Origin: Oleispirillum sp965228165
GTDB taxonomy: Bacteria; Pseudomonadota; Alphaproteobacteria; Rhodospirillales; Rhodospirillaceae
Direction: 5' to 3'
Length of the DNA: 64,000 nucleotides
NCBI GenBank assembly: GCA_965228165.1
Contig: CBDDHB010000003.1
Coordinates: 1,889,024 to 1,953,023 of the forward strand
Position 1 is the stretch's first letter, and each line of letters opens with the position of its first letter. Positions 55,174-64,000 of the stretch are shown one piece after another. The notes beneath the pieces were generated by a model, which saw only the letters and a program-made list of their open reading frames with translations, ran no database searches and was not told where the DNA came from. The translations under genes were made by a program, and so were the position numbers.

Positions 55174-55665
55174 GTGCCTACACATGGGGACTGTGCCCTT
55201 GAACAGGCTTTGAGGTGGATCGTTACCGGAGATGTTCCCTTGGGCTGTGCTGTTGACGAAGAGCGCGTCGGTTATCCCAGCATGATCAGTGGGGATAGGG
55301 GGACGTCATATCCGGCCACTATAGGCGAAGGATTTTTACAGCCTCTTCCAGAAGTTATGCCCGCTGTCCGCCGTCTAGCCTGCGCGTTGTATGATGGAAC
55401 CTTGGCCGCATACGGCATGGAGTGGTTTCCCACCAGGAACGCAACGGGGGCGGAACTGAGTCCATTTCTTCGTCCCAGGAAGACCAAACGGCACCATCTC
55501 CTCCCAAAACCCTATGGGAGTTCGCTAAGCGCGTCTGCCCGTGCAGGGTGGCGGCCTATAATCGTGCCTTCGACGTCAAATCCACGACGCTGCCTTTGGC
55601 GCATTTCGAACGCGCAGAGGCAGAGGTGGCTCGCACATGGGCGCACCTGGATGCGTGGGATATGA
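55174..55665 (+). CDS. Unknown protein, first module (5' part of a split gene?)
   Basis: From a GTG at 55174 the frame reads PTHGDCALEQALRWIVTGDVP, then PAVRRLACALYDGTLAAYG and AELSPFLRP. The ALRWI...TGDVP and RLACALYDGTLAAYG pattern matches, from memory, uncharacterised alphaproteobacterial accessory proteins. After about 55480 the translation becomes Arg/Ser-rich and looks out of frame, while the +2 frame (55422-56195) becomes protein-like. The two are best read as one gene broken by one missing base; 1,022 bases plus one equals 341 codons. A TTG at 55132 is an alternative start. Confidence 0.45.
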   Translation: MPTHGDCALEQALRWIVTGDVPLGCAVDEERVGYPSMISGDRGTSYPATIGEGFLQPLPEVMPAVRRLACALYDGTLAAYGMEWFPTRNATGAELSPFLRPRKTKRHHLLPKPYGSSLSASARAGWRPIIVPSTSNPRRCLWRISNAQRQRWLAHGRTWMRGI

Positions 55666-56195
55666 GGCTGATTAACAAGTATGAGGAGGCCCGTCAACGC
55701 GAGGCCGAGAGCCTGCGCTTTTGGGCGAGGGGCATTCTTCTTCAAAGTATCGAGCTGCGCGTGCGAGATGCCCTGACTTCTGGCCGATACAAGGTCACGG
55801 GGATTGGTCAGGATGGCAGGCGCGTGGAAATCGACCGTCTGGACGTGGCGGCGATGATGCCCCGCTTCCATGAAGGGGTGAATGCACTGGCATCGCCGAC
55901 ACGACGTTTTGATGACGTGGTGGTTGAAGACGCAACGGTGTTGCTCGGTCCTATCGCGCGGGAAGCCCAAGGGCTTGGATTCACATACAAGAGGGGGCCG
56001 AAGGGTGACTTAACTGGTCGGGCCGCCACCACCATGCTTGAAGACTTTCGCTCAGGGCGGGAAACCCCCACCAGCCTTCAGAGCATGAAACAAGAATCTC
56101 TTGCGGAAAAATACGGTGTAAAGAGTCGCGAGACGGCGAAAAAGGCGCTCCAAAAGGCACAGTCGGAATTTGTCAATTCAAACTCCGGCAATTAG
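55422..56195 (+). CDS. Unknown protein, second module with C-terminal helix-turn-helix-like end
   Basis: The frame opens at a GTG at 55422, but the convincing part begins near TLWEFAKRVCPC. It contains LQSIELRVRDALTSGRYKVT with GQDGRRVEIDRLD, repeating the ALxxGxxxAxG...R pattern of the upstream frame. It ends with ESLAEKYGVKSRETAKKALQ, a helix-turn-helix-like segment that could bind DNA. No function can be named. It lies 247 bases before tRNA-Thr and is less GC-rich than the core genes, suggesting acquisition. Confidence 0.6.
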   Translation: MVSHQERNGGGTESISSSQEDQTAPSPPKTLWEFAKRVCPCRVAAYNRAFDVKSTTLPLAHFERAEAEVARTWAHLDAWDMRLINKYEEARQREAESLRFWARGILLQSIELRVRDALTSGRYKVTGIGQDGRRVEIDRLDVAAMMPRFHEGVNALASPTRRFDDVVVEDATVLLGPIAREAQGLGFTYKRGPKGDLTGRAATTMLEDFRSGRETPTSLQSMKQESLAEKYGVKSRETAKKALQKAQSEFVNSNSGN

Positions 56196-56442
56196 CGGCA
56201 ATCGACAAATAGCGACACGGCGAACCACCGCTCAACTTCAATCTCGTTCGCAAACTATGGAACGAGGTTTTCATGTCCAGGTTTCCCATTCGGCGGAAGG
56301 CCGCCGGGAATTCGAAGCAACGGCGTTCATCCCGAAGGCTGAACGTGGAAGGTCCAGCCCGGATGCGTCGCGATCCGCGCCACGATCCAAGATCGGCCCG
56401 CGCCGGATTCCGGCGCCCGTTGCGTCTGTGAGGGGGGAAGAA

Positions 56443-56517
56443 TGGTGCCGCCGGACAGAATTGAACTGTCGACCCCACCCTTACCAAGGGTGTGCTCTAC
56501 CCCTGAGCTACGGCGGC
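56443..56517 (-). tRNA. tRNA-Thr(GGT)
   Basis: On the minus strand, GCCGCCG pairs with CGGCGGC as the acceptor stem. The D-arm is GCTC/GAGC, the anticodon stem CACCC/GGGTG encloses TTGGTAA giving anticodon GGT, and the T-arm is GACAG/CTGTC with TTCAATT. The 75-base gene encodes CCA. Its 3' end faces the accessory stretch, the usual side for integrated elements. Confidence 0.95.
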
Positions 56518-56652
56518 ACATTCGGGGTACGTCCGCTTGCGCGGCGTGAGGCGGACTTGATACACAAGGCGGCGACGTCTGGCAAGTCCCTTGCGAAAAA
56601 AATCGCGTCTTGCTCTATTCTGTCGCGGAATCGCCGGAACCGGGGAAACGCC

Positions 56653-56811
56653 ATGGACAAGACCGAACACCAGACCGAGGCGGCGCAGGCCCTGCGCCGC
56701 AATCTGCGGCTTCGCCGCGAACAGGCGGCGGCGCGGCGGGATGCGGGCTTGCCGACCCCGGTCCAACTCGCTAAGACTGTCGCTGAGACAGCCGCAAGGG
56801 AGCAGCCGATC
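56653..56811 (+). other. In-frame 53-codon extension upstream of dcd
   Basis: An ATG at 56653 with CGGGGAAACG upstream opens a frame that continues without a stop into dcd. The predicted peptide is basic and helical (EAAQALRRNLRLRREQAAARR, then QLAKTVAETAAREQP). It may be the N-terminus of a longer Dcd, a former separate small gene fused to dcd by loss of its stop, or an untranslated leader. I see no known domain. Confidence 0.45.
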
Positions 56812-57366
56812 ATGGGCGTGATGCCGGATCATTGGATACGCAAGATGGCGCAGGAACAGGCGATGATCTCGCCGTTCGAGGACCGCCTGCGCCGCGAGGG
56901 CGTGGTCTCCTATGGCCTGTCGTCCTATGGCTACGACGCGCGCTGTTCGACCGAGTTCAAGATTTTCACCAACATCGATTCCGCGGTGGTGGACCCCAAG
57001 GCGTTCTCGGAGAAAAGCTTCGTCGATCGTTCCACCGACGTCTGCGTCATCCCGCCCAACAGCTTCGCGCTTGCCCGCACCGTCGAGTACTTCAAGATTC
57101 CCGACGACGTGCTGGTGATCTGCCTGGGCAAGTCCACCTATGCCCGTTGCGGCATCATCGTCAACGTGACGCCATTGGAGCCGGGTTGGGAAGGCCACGT
57201 GACGCTGGAATTCTCCAACACCACGCCGCTGCCGGCGAAGATTTACGCCAACGAGGGGGTGGCGCAGTTTATCTTCCTGAAGGGCGATTCCCCGTGCGAG
57301 GTGACCTATCGCTCCCGCGCCGGAAAATACATGAGCCAGACCGGCGTCACCCTGCCGCGTCTGTAA
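56812..57366 (+). CDS. dcd: dCTP deaminase
   Basis: Dcd deaminates dCTP to dUTP, the precursor of dTTP. The 184-residue core begins MPDHWIRKMAQEQAMI and has YGLSSYGYDARCS, PPNSFALARTVEYF, the catalytic region GKSTYARCGIIVNVTPLEPGW with its glutamate shortly after, and SQTGVTLPRL at the end. The ATG at 56812 follows AAGGGAG. Because the frame stays open back to 56653, a 237-residue form is possible. murA follows 39 bases later. Confidence 0.93.
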   Translation: MGVMPDHWIRKMAQEQAMISPFEDRLRREGVVSYGLSSYGYDARCSTEFKIFTNIDSAVVDPKAFSEKSFVDRSTDVCVIPPNSFALARTVEYFKIPDDVLVICLGKSTYARCGIIVNVTPLEPGWEGHVTLEFSNTTPLPAKIYANEGVAQFIFLKGDSPCEVTYRSRAGKYMSQTGVTLPRL

Positions 57367-57405
57367 AGGGTTTGGTCGCGGGGCATCCCGCGCAGGGAAG
57401 GACGC

Positions 57406-58683
<1,278 letters not shown>

Positions 58684-58694
58684 AGGAATTCAAG

Positions 58695-59348
58695 ATGGCA
58701 CCGACCGACCGCATCATTCTGGCCCTGCCCAAGGGGCGCATCCTCGACGAGGCGATGCCCCTGGTGCGCGCCGCCGGGATCGAGCCGGAACCCGACTTCG
58801 ACGACGACAAATCTCGGAAACTGCGGTTTTCGACCAATCTGCCGCATCTCGACATCATCCGGGTGCGCAGCTTCGACGTCGCCACCTTCGTCGCCTTCGG
58901 CGCGGCGCACTTCGGCATTTGCGGCAACGACGTGCTGATGGAGATCTATGCGCCGCTCGACCTCGGCATCGGCCATTGCCGTCTGGCGGTGGCGTCGCCG
59001 GTGGACATCCTGGCCGAGGACCATCCCTCGCGCTGGAGCCACATCCGGGTCGCCACCAAGTATCCGGCGCTGACCCAGAAGCACTTCGCGGCGCGCGGCG
59101 TGCAGGCCGAATGCGTCAAGCTGAACGGCGCGATGGAACTGGCGCCGCAACTGGGGCTGTGCCGCCGCATCGTCGATCTGGTGTCCTCCGGCGCGACCTT
59201 GAAGGCCAACGGCCTGGTCGAGGTGGAGCGCATCTGCGAGGTGACCTCGCGCCTGATCTTCCACCGCCCGACCTTCAAGACCCGCTCGGCGGAGATGCAG
59301 GGCTGGCTCGGCAAATTCCGGGAGGCGACCGATGCCGCAGCGACTTGA
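58695..59348 (+). CDS. hisG: ATP phosphoribosyltransferase, short form
   Basis: HisG starts histidine synthesis by joining ATP and PRPP. The 217-residue length marks the short form, which lacks the regulatory domain and requires a HisZ partner; no hisZ lies in this window. Motifs include LALPKGRILDEAMPL, FGICGNDVLME, VATKYPALTQKHF and the PRPP loop in IVDLVSSGATLKANGL. It overlaps hisD by 17 bases. Confidence 0.95.
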   Translation: MAPTDRIILALPKGRILDEAMPLVRAAGIEPEPDFDDDKSRKLRFSTNLPHLDIIRVRSFDVATFVAFGAAHFGICGNDVLMEIYAPLDLGIGHCRLAVASPVDILAEDHPSRWSHIRVATKYPALTQKHFAARGVQAECVKLNGAMELAPQLGLCRRIVDLVSSGATLKANGLVEVERICEVTSRLIFHRPTFKTRSAEMQGWLGKFREATDAAAT

Positions 59349-60630
59349 TGCTTCCGCCGCCGATTTCCCCGACGCCTTCGTCCGTCTGCTGGCGGGGAAA
59401 AGGGAAACCGCCGCCGACGTGCAGGACGCGGTGGCGGCGATCATCGCCGAGGTGCGCGACCATGGCGATGCCGCGCTGATCCGCCTGACCGCGAAGTTCG
59501 ACCGCCTGACCCTGACCCCCGCGACCTTGCGGGTTTCCGCCGCCGAGATCGACGCGGCGGAGGCCGCCTGCGATCCCGCCGTGCTGGCGGCGCTGGATCT
59601 GGCGGCGGGGCGTATCCGCGCCTTCCACGCCCGCCAGCTGCCGAAGGACGACGCCTTTACCGATGCCGAGGGCATCCGCCTGGGTCTGCGCTGGACGCCG
59701 GTGGACGCGGTGGGGCTCTACGTGCCGGGCGGCACCGCATCGTACCCGTCGTCGGTGCTGATGAACGCGATCCCGGCCAAAGTGGCGGGGGTGAAGCGTC
59801 TGGTGATGACCGTGCCCACCCCGGACGGCGCGCTCAATCCCCTGGTTCTGGCGGCGGCCAAGCGCGCCGGAGTGGACGAGGTCTATCGCGTCGGCGGCGC
59901 GCAGGCGGTGGCGGCTCTGGCTTACGGCACCGCGAGCATCGCCCCGGTGGACAAGATCGTCGGTCCCGGCAACGCCTATGTCGCGGCGGCGAAGCGCATG
60001 GTCTTCGGCACCGTCGGCATCGACATGATCGCCGGGCCGTCGGAAATCCTGGTGGTCGCCGACGCCGACAACGATCCCGACTGGATCGCGGTGGACCTGC
60101 TGTCGCAGGCCGAGCACGACGCGGCGGCGCAGGCGATCCTGATCACCGACGACGCCGCCTTCGCCGACGCGGTGGAGCGGGCGGTGGAGCGCCGCCTGAC
60201 CGCCCTGCCGCGCGCCAACATCGCCACCGCCAGCTGGCGCGACCACGGCGTGGTGATCGTGGTGCCGGAGCTGGTGCGCGCGGTGGAACTGGTCAATCGC
60301 GTCGCGCCCGAGCATCTGGAACTGGCGGTGGCCGATCCCGACGGTCTGGCGGCGATGGTGCGCCACGCCGGAGCGATTTTCTTGGGGCGGATGACTCCCG
60401 AGGCCTTGGGCGATTACGTCGGCGGCCCCAACCATGTGTTGCCGACGGCGCGCAGCGCGCGGTTTTCCAGCGGCCTGGGGGTTCTCGATTTCCTGAAAAG
60501 GACGACCCTGCTGGGGGCGAGCGCGGCGGGGATCGCCGCGATCGGTCCGGCGGCGGTGACCCTGGCGGAGACCGAAGGGCTTTCCGCGCATGCGCTTTCC
60601 GTGGCGCTGCGCCTGCCGAAGGCGCCGTAA
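59332..60630 (+). CDS. hisD: Histidinol dehydrogenase
   Basis: HisD is the zinc- and NAD-dependent enzyme that oxidises histidinol to histidine in two steps. The 432-residue protein has GLYVPGGTASYPSSVLMNAI, the signature DKIVGPGNAYVAAAKRMVFG to AGPSEILVVAD, DLLSQAEHDA and catalytic APEHLEL. Length is normal. It begins inside hisG and is followed 17 bases later by the UPF0262 gene. Confidence 0.97.
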   Translation: MPQRLDASAADFPDAFVRLLAGKRETAADVQDAVAAIIAEVRDHGDAALIRLTAKFDRLTLTPATLRVSAAEIDAAEAACDPAVLAALDLAAGRIRAFHARQLPKDDAFTDAEGIRLGLRWTPVDAVGLYVPGGTASYPSSVLMNAIPAKVAGVKRLVMTVPTPDGALNPLVLAAAKRAGVDEVYRVGGAQAVAALAYGTASIAPVDKIVGPGNAYVAAAKRMVFGTVGIDMIAGPSEILVVADADNDPDWIAVDLLSQAEHDAAAQAILITDDAAFADAVERAVERRLTALPRANIATASWRDHGVVIVVPELVRAVELVNRVAPEHLELAVADPDGLAAMVRHAGAIFLGRMTPEALGDYVGGPNHVLPTARSARFSSGLGVLDFLKRTTLLGASAAGIAAIGPAAVTLAETEGLSAHALSVALRLPKAP

Positions 60631-60647
60631 CCGGGCGGGGAGGGTGG

Positions 60648-61136
60648 ATGGACCAGCCGCACAGCATCGCCGAAGTCACCCTGGACGAGAAGACCCTCGC
60701 CTTCCCCCGTCCGGAGGTCGAGCACGAGCGCGCGGCGGCGATCTTCGACCTCTTGGAGGAAAACACCTTCCGTCCCCTCGACTGGGCGGAGGCCGGGCCC
60801 TACGCGGTGCATCTGGGGATTTCCGAAGGTCGCCTGACCTTCGACATCCGCCGTCACGGCACGCCGCGCGACGCCGCCGAGACCCTGCGTCTGGTGCTGC
60901 CGCTGAACTCCTTCCGTTCGATCGTGCGCGACTATTTCCTGGTCTGCGAAAGCTATTTCAACGCGATCAAGACCGCCTCGCCGTCGCAGATCGAGGCGAT
61001 CGACATGGGCCGTCGCGGCCTGCACAACGAAGGCTCGGAGCTGATGCGCGAACGCCTGGCCGACAAGGTCGAGGTCGATCGCCAGACCGCCCGCCGCCTG
61101 TTCACCCTGCTTTGCGTGCTGCACTTCAAAGGCTGA
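60648..61136 (+). CDS. UPF0262 family protein
   Basis: This 162-residue protein belongs to the UPF0262 family, restricted mainly to alphaproteobacteria and without known function. Typical segments are ERAAAIFDLLEENTF, LRLVLPLNSFRSIVRDYFLV, CESYFNAIKTASPSQIEAID and MGRRGLHNEGSELMRERL. It is soluble and lies between hisD and a phosphatase gene in an apparent operon. Confidence 0.92.
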   Translation: MDQPHSIAEVTLDEKTLAFPRPEVEHERAAAIFDLLEENTFRPLDWAEAGPYAVHLGISEGRLTFDIRRHGTPRDAAETLRLVLPLNSFRSIVRDYFLVCESYFNAIKTASPSQIEAIDMGRRGLHNEGSELMRERLADKVEVDRQTARRLFTLLCVLHFKG

Positions 61137-61140
61137 GCCG

Positions 61141-61716
61141 ATGGGAAAGCTGCCGTCCGCCGTTCTGTTCGCCTGCACCGCCAACGCGGTGCGCTCGCCG
61201 ATGGTCGCCGCCCTGTTCCGCAAGGCGTTCGGGCCGCGCGCCTATGTCGATTCGGTGGGGGTGATCGCCGACGCGGCGGATCCCTTCGTCGGCGCGGTGC
61301 TGGCCGAGCGCGGCATCGCCGACTTCGACCGCCATCAGCCGAAAAGCTTCGACGAACTGCTCGACCACAATTTCGAGGTGATCGTCGCTCTGACCCGCGA
61401 GGCGCGCGACCGCGCCCACGAACTCACCCGCACCATCGCCTGCGAGGTCCTGTTCTGGCCGACCGACGATCCCTCCACGGTGGACGGCAACCGCGAAGCC
61501 AGGCTCGATGCCTATCGCCGGGTGCGCGACGATCTGGCCGCCCGCATCGCGCGGGAATGGCAGGCGGACGAAGCCTTCGCGCCCGAACCCCGGATGCCCC
61601 AGGAACGGGCCGACGCCCTGACCGGAGAGCGCAGGACGCGCGGCATGAAGGTGCGGCGTCGCGGCCGCGATTTGTGGAGCCGGATGCGGATGGGGCTGCG
61701 CCGTTTGCGCCGTTGA
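61141..61716 (+). CDS. Low-molecular-weight protein tyrosine phosphatase-like protein
   Basis: This 191-residue protein has the C-X5-R phosphate loop CTANAVRS with Cys12 and Arg18. The expected late Asp-Pro is seen as WPTDDPSTVDG. The C-terminal 45 residues are a basic extension (ERRTRGMKVRRRGRDLW) not usual in the family. It follows UPF0262 by four bases. Substrates may be phosphotyrosine proteins; arsenate reductase is a less likely alternative. Confidence 0.88.
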   Translation: MGKLPSAVLFACTANAVRSPMVAALFRKAFGPRAYVDSVGVIADAADPFVGAVLAERGIADFDRHQPKSFDELLDHNFEVIVALTREARDRAHELTRTIACEVLFWPTDDPSTVDGNREARLDAYRRVRDDLAARIAREWQADEAFAPEPRMPQERADALTGERRTRGMKVRRRGRDLWSRMRMGLRRLRR

Positions 61717-61841
61717 TCCCCGGTTCATGGGTTTTGCCGCGCGGATTCGTGGAAATATCTTGATTCGTTTGGGTATCCGGCGCAGTAAAGGGGGCGTCCG
61801 AATCTGGACGGTTTCGCCCGAGCGGCGTGTGATGAGGGACT

Positions 61842-62060
61842 ATGGCGAAAGAAGACCTGATCGAATTTTCCGGCACCGTGACCGAACTGTTGCCCAATGC
61901 GATGTTTCGCGTGAAGCTCGATAACGAGCACGAGATCCTGGCGCACACCTCCGGCAAGATGCGCAAGAACCGCATCCGCGTGCTGGCGGGCGACCGGGTG
62001 CAGGTCGAGATGACTCCCTACGACCTGACCAAGGGCCGCATCACCTTCCGCTTCAAGTAA
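61842..62060 (+). CDS. infA: Translation initiation factor IF-1
   Basis: IF-1 binds the ribosomal A site during initiation. The 72-residue OB-fold protein has the hallmark MAKEDLIEFSGTVTELLPNA, LAHTSGKMRKNRIRVLAGD and PYDLTKGRITFRFK. Length and sequence are typical. The 125 bases before it, AT-richer than average, probably hold its promoter. Confidence 0.98.
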   Translation: MAKEDLIEFSGTVTELLPNAMFRVKLDNEHEILAHTSGKMRKNRIRVLAGDRVQVEMTPYDLTKGRITFRFK

Positions 62061-62082
62061 GTTGACCGGGCGCGCAACGGAC

Positions 62083-62683
62083 ATGGCAGACGCCAAGCCG
62101 CCCCTGATTCTGGCCTCTGCCTCGCCGCGCCGTCGCGCTCTTCTGGCGCAGATCGGCATTGCGCCGGACCGCATCGTTCCCCCCCAGATCGACGAAACCC
62201 CGCGCCCGCGCGAACTCGCTCCGGCGCTGGTGTTGCGTCTGGCCGGGGAAAAGGCGCGCGCCGTCGCGGCGGACAATCCCGGCGCGGCGGTTCTGGCCGC
62301 CGACACCGTGGTCGCCTGCGGGCGGCGCATCCTGCCCAAGGCGGAGGACGAGGCCACCGCAAAACGCTGCCTGGAGTTGCTGTCCGGGCGGCGCCACCGG
62401 GTCTACGGCGGCATCTGCGAGATCGCTCCCCGGACGGCGCGGCGCGGCTGCGCCGGGTGCCTCACCGCCGTGACCTTCAAGCGCCTGCCGGAGGCGGAAA
62501 TCCGCCTCGACCTGGCGTCCGGCGAATGGCACGGCAAGGCGGGCGGCTATGCCATCCAGGGACTGGCGGGGCGCTTCGTGACCTCCATCGTCGGGTCCTA
62601 CGGCAACGTGGTCGGGCCTAAGCCTGCCCGAGGCCGCGCACCTGCTGGCGGCGGCGGGCATCCGCCATCCCAAGGAAGGCTGA
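62083..62683 (+). pseudogene. maf: Maf family nucleotide pyrophosphatase, frameshifted near the end
   Basis: Maf proteins hydrolyse non-canonical or modified nucleoside triphosphates. The N-terminal LILASASPRRRALLAQIG, LAADTVVACG, YGGICEIAP and GGYAIQGLAGRFVTSIVGSYGNVVG segments are intact. At about 62613 the frame shifts: removing one G from GGG restores LSLPEAAHLLAAAGIRHP and a stop at 62681-62683, giving exactly 200 codons. As written the frame runs to 62838 over the next gene. An alternative TTG start lies at 62062. Only the last 23 residues are affected. Confidence 0.85.
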
Positions 62684-62686
62684 ACC

Positions 62687-64000
62687 ATGACCGCCGGTCT
62701 GACCGTCGCGGCCACCCGCCATCCGGCGGGCCGAAACCCGCGCCCTGCTGGCCGACGCCGACGGTCGGGCGCTGGAGGTGCGGCTGTTTCGCGGCACGCC
62801 GGAGTCCGCCGAGGGCGCGGTCTGGCGTGGCCGGGTGATCGGCACCCTGGCGGCGGCGCGGGCGGTGCTGGTGGATATCGGCGGCTCGCTGCCCGCCCTG
62901 CTGCCCTGCGCCGACTGGCCGGGCCGGGCGGAAGACCTGGCCGAGGGGCGGGCGGTGCTGGCGATGATCGATCGCCCGGCGCGGGCCGAAAAGGGGCCGC
63001 GCCTGACCGGAAAAATTCGTCTGGCGACGCCGCGATTGATTTTCTCGCCGTTCCGTTCCGGGGTTTCCGCGTCGCGCCGTCTGGCGGCGGCGGATGCGAA
63101 GCGTCTGACCGCCTGGGCCGAGGCGGGGGCCGCCCCCGGCGAAGGCTGGGTGCCGCGCGGCGCGGCGACGGGCTTTCCCTCGGCGGTGCTGGAACGCGAT
63201 CGCGAACGCCTGCGCCGCCGCTGGGCCGAGGTTTGCGCCGCCGCCGAAGGCGCGCCCGCCTGCCTGATTCCCGCCCCCGATCCCTTCGCCGAATGGCTGG
63301 CCGATCTGGCGATGGAGGTTTCCTCGGTCACCGTGTCCGGCGGCGCGTTGAGCCAGGCGGCGCGCGGCATTCTGGTGGAACGCGCGCCGGTGCTCGCCTC
63401 CCTGGCCGATTGCTTCGCCGACGCGGGCGGTGAGGACGCGCTGGCCGAGGCCGCGTCGCCGCTGCTGACGCTGCCGGGCGGCGGACGCATCGCCCTGGAG
63501 CCGACCCGCGCCTTCCTGGCGGTGGACGTGGATACCGGCGGCGACGCCTCGCCCCATGCGGCGATCCGCGCCAACGACGAGGCGATCGACGAACTGCTGC
63601 GCCAGCTTCGCCTGCGCAACGTCGGCGGTCAGGTGGTGGTGGACGTGGTGCCGGAAGCCCGGCGCGGCGCCACCGACGCGCAAAGGAAACGCCTGCTGGA
63701 GCGAACCCGCGCCGCCGCCGACCCGCGCATCGAACATATCGGCTGGAGCGGCCTCGGACACCTGGAACTGATCCGCTCCCGGCGTGGCCTTTCCCTGCAC
63801 GAAACCCTCTCCGGCGACACCTTGGGCGACAGCGACGCCGCCGCCGCGACCGAGGCTCTGGCCGCCCTGCGCGAGGCCCTGCGCGCCGCGAGGGCGGGGG
63901 AGTCGCACGCCCTCGGCCTGTCCGCCGCCGCCCTCGGCTGGCTCGACGGCGCGGGGCGGGGCGCTCTGTCCGAGGCCGAAACCCTGGCCGGGGTGCGCCT
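62687..64000 (+). CDS. Ribonuclease E/G-like protein, frameshifted start, runs off the window
   Basis: The ATG at 62687 opens MTAGLTVAATRHPAG and then loses frame; the real frame resumes at ETRALLADADGRALEVRLF near 62733. Removing one C from GGCC joins them. Downstream are the S1-like start (GAVWRGRVIG), FLAVDVDTGGDASPHAAIRANDEA with the catalytic aspartates, LRQLRLRNVGGQVVVDVV and HLELIRSRRGLSLHE, as in RNase G (CafA). No start codon exists in the main frame before a stop at about 62700. The end lies beyond the window. Confidence 0.82.

Noticed and set aside
54887..55213. 108-codon frame in the accessory stretch
   Set aside because: There is no motif and no ribosome-binding site, and the translation looks random; treated as non-coding.
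53150..56443. Integrated element with att sites at tRNA-Thr
   Set aside because: I looked for a repeat of the tRNA 3' end toward the left of the stretch and found none. No integrase gene is present. Horizontal origin remains possible but is not shown.

Overview
The window is high-GC, densely coded chromosome from an alphaproteobacterium, most likely of the order Rhodospirillales. This rests on gene content and order, not on a database search: dcd-murA-hisG(short form)-hisD-UPF0262-phosphatase-infA-maf-RNase G; ppk1-ppx and rnd-aspS; hda behind a DUF2066 protein and an AI-2E-type permease; glyQ-glyS-ppdK; a DUF2336 protein; ispH-thrB-rnhA. No rRNA, CRISPR array, transposase or phage structural gene was recognised. 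Two tRNA genes are present, Pro(CGG) and Thr(GGT).

Layout. 1-10 kb holds housekeeping genes: ispH, thrB, rnhA and yqgE on the plus strand; a cold-shock protein, an M16 peptidase, thrC, a small membrane protein and an M32 carboxypeptidase on the minus strand; then elbB. 10.1-15.5 kb is a phosphate-starvation locus, with a candidate Pho box followed by pstS-pstC-pstA-pstB-phoB and no phoU. 15.6-19 kb has an orphan sigma-54 activator, apt and a DUF2336 protein. 19.1-22.9 kb looks like accessory cargo: a TonB-dependent receptor and a convergent AraC-family regulator, next to tRNA-Pro. 23-31 kb has a polyprenyl diphosphate synthase, a TrmN6-type methyltransferase, glyQ-glyS and ppdK. 31.1-36.9 kb is a cell-surface glycan cluster of four glycosyltransferases and an asparagine synthetase-like amidotransferase. 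36.9-46 kb has dihydroorotase, an ABC-F ATPase, ndk, purN-purM, a DUF2066 protein, an AI-2E-type permease, hda and sixA. 46-53 kb has ppk1, ppx, rnd and aspS. 53.2-56.4 kb is a small accessory stretch beside tRNA-Thr: an uncharacterised acidic protein, a HigB/HigA-type toxin-antitoxin pair with its own promoter and palindrome, and an unknown two-module protein split by a frameshift. 56.6-64 kb returns to core genes from dcd to an RNase G-like gene that runs off the end.

The most striking property is the number of broken core genes. One-base changes, mostly beside short G/C runs, break ygjV, pstA (twice), the AraC regulator, the purN tail, maf and the RNase G start. phoB and purM each lack a conserved block inside the gene, roughly 230 and 165 bases by comparison with the E. 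coli proteins. Correcting the one-base changes restores exact, family-length reading frames in every measurable case. Errors in the consensus or assembly are therefore the leading explanation, although real decay cannot be excluded from sequence alone.

Functionally, the Pst transporter imports phosphate under PhoB control, while Ppk1 and Ppx make and degrade polyphosphate, so the window carries both uptake and storage. ThrB/ThrC, HisG/HisD, PurM/PurN, PyrC, Apt, Ndk and Dcd supply amino acids and nucleotides. IspH and the polyprenyl synthase feed isoprenoids to quinones, and MurA starts peptidoglycan synthesis.
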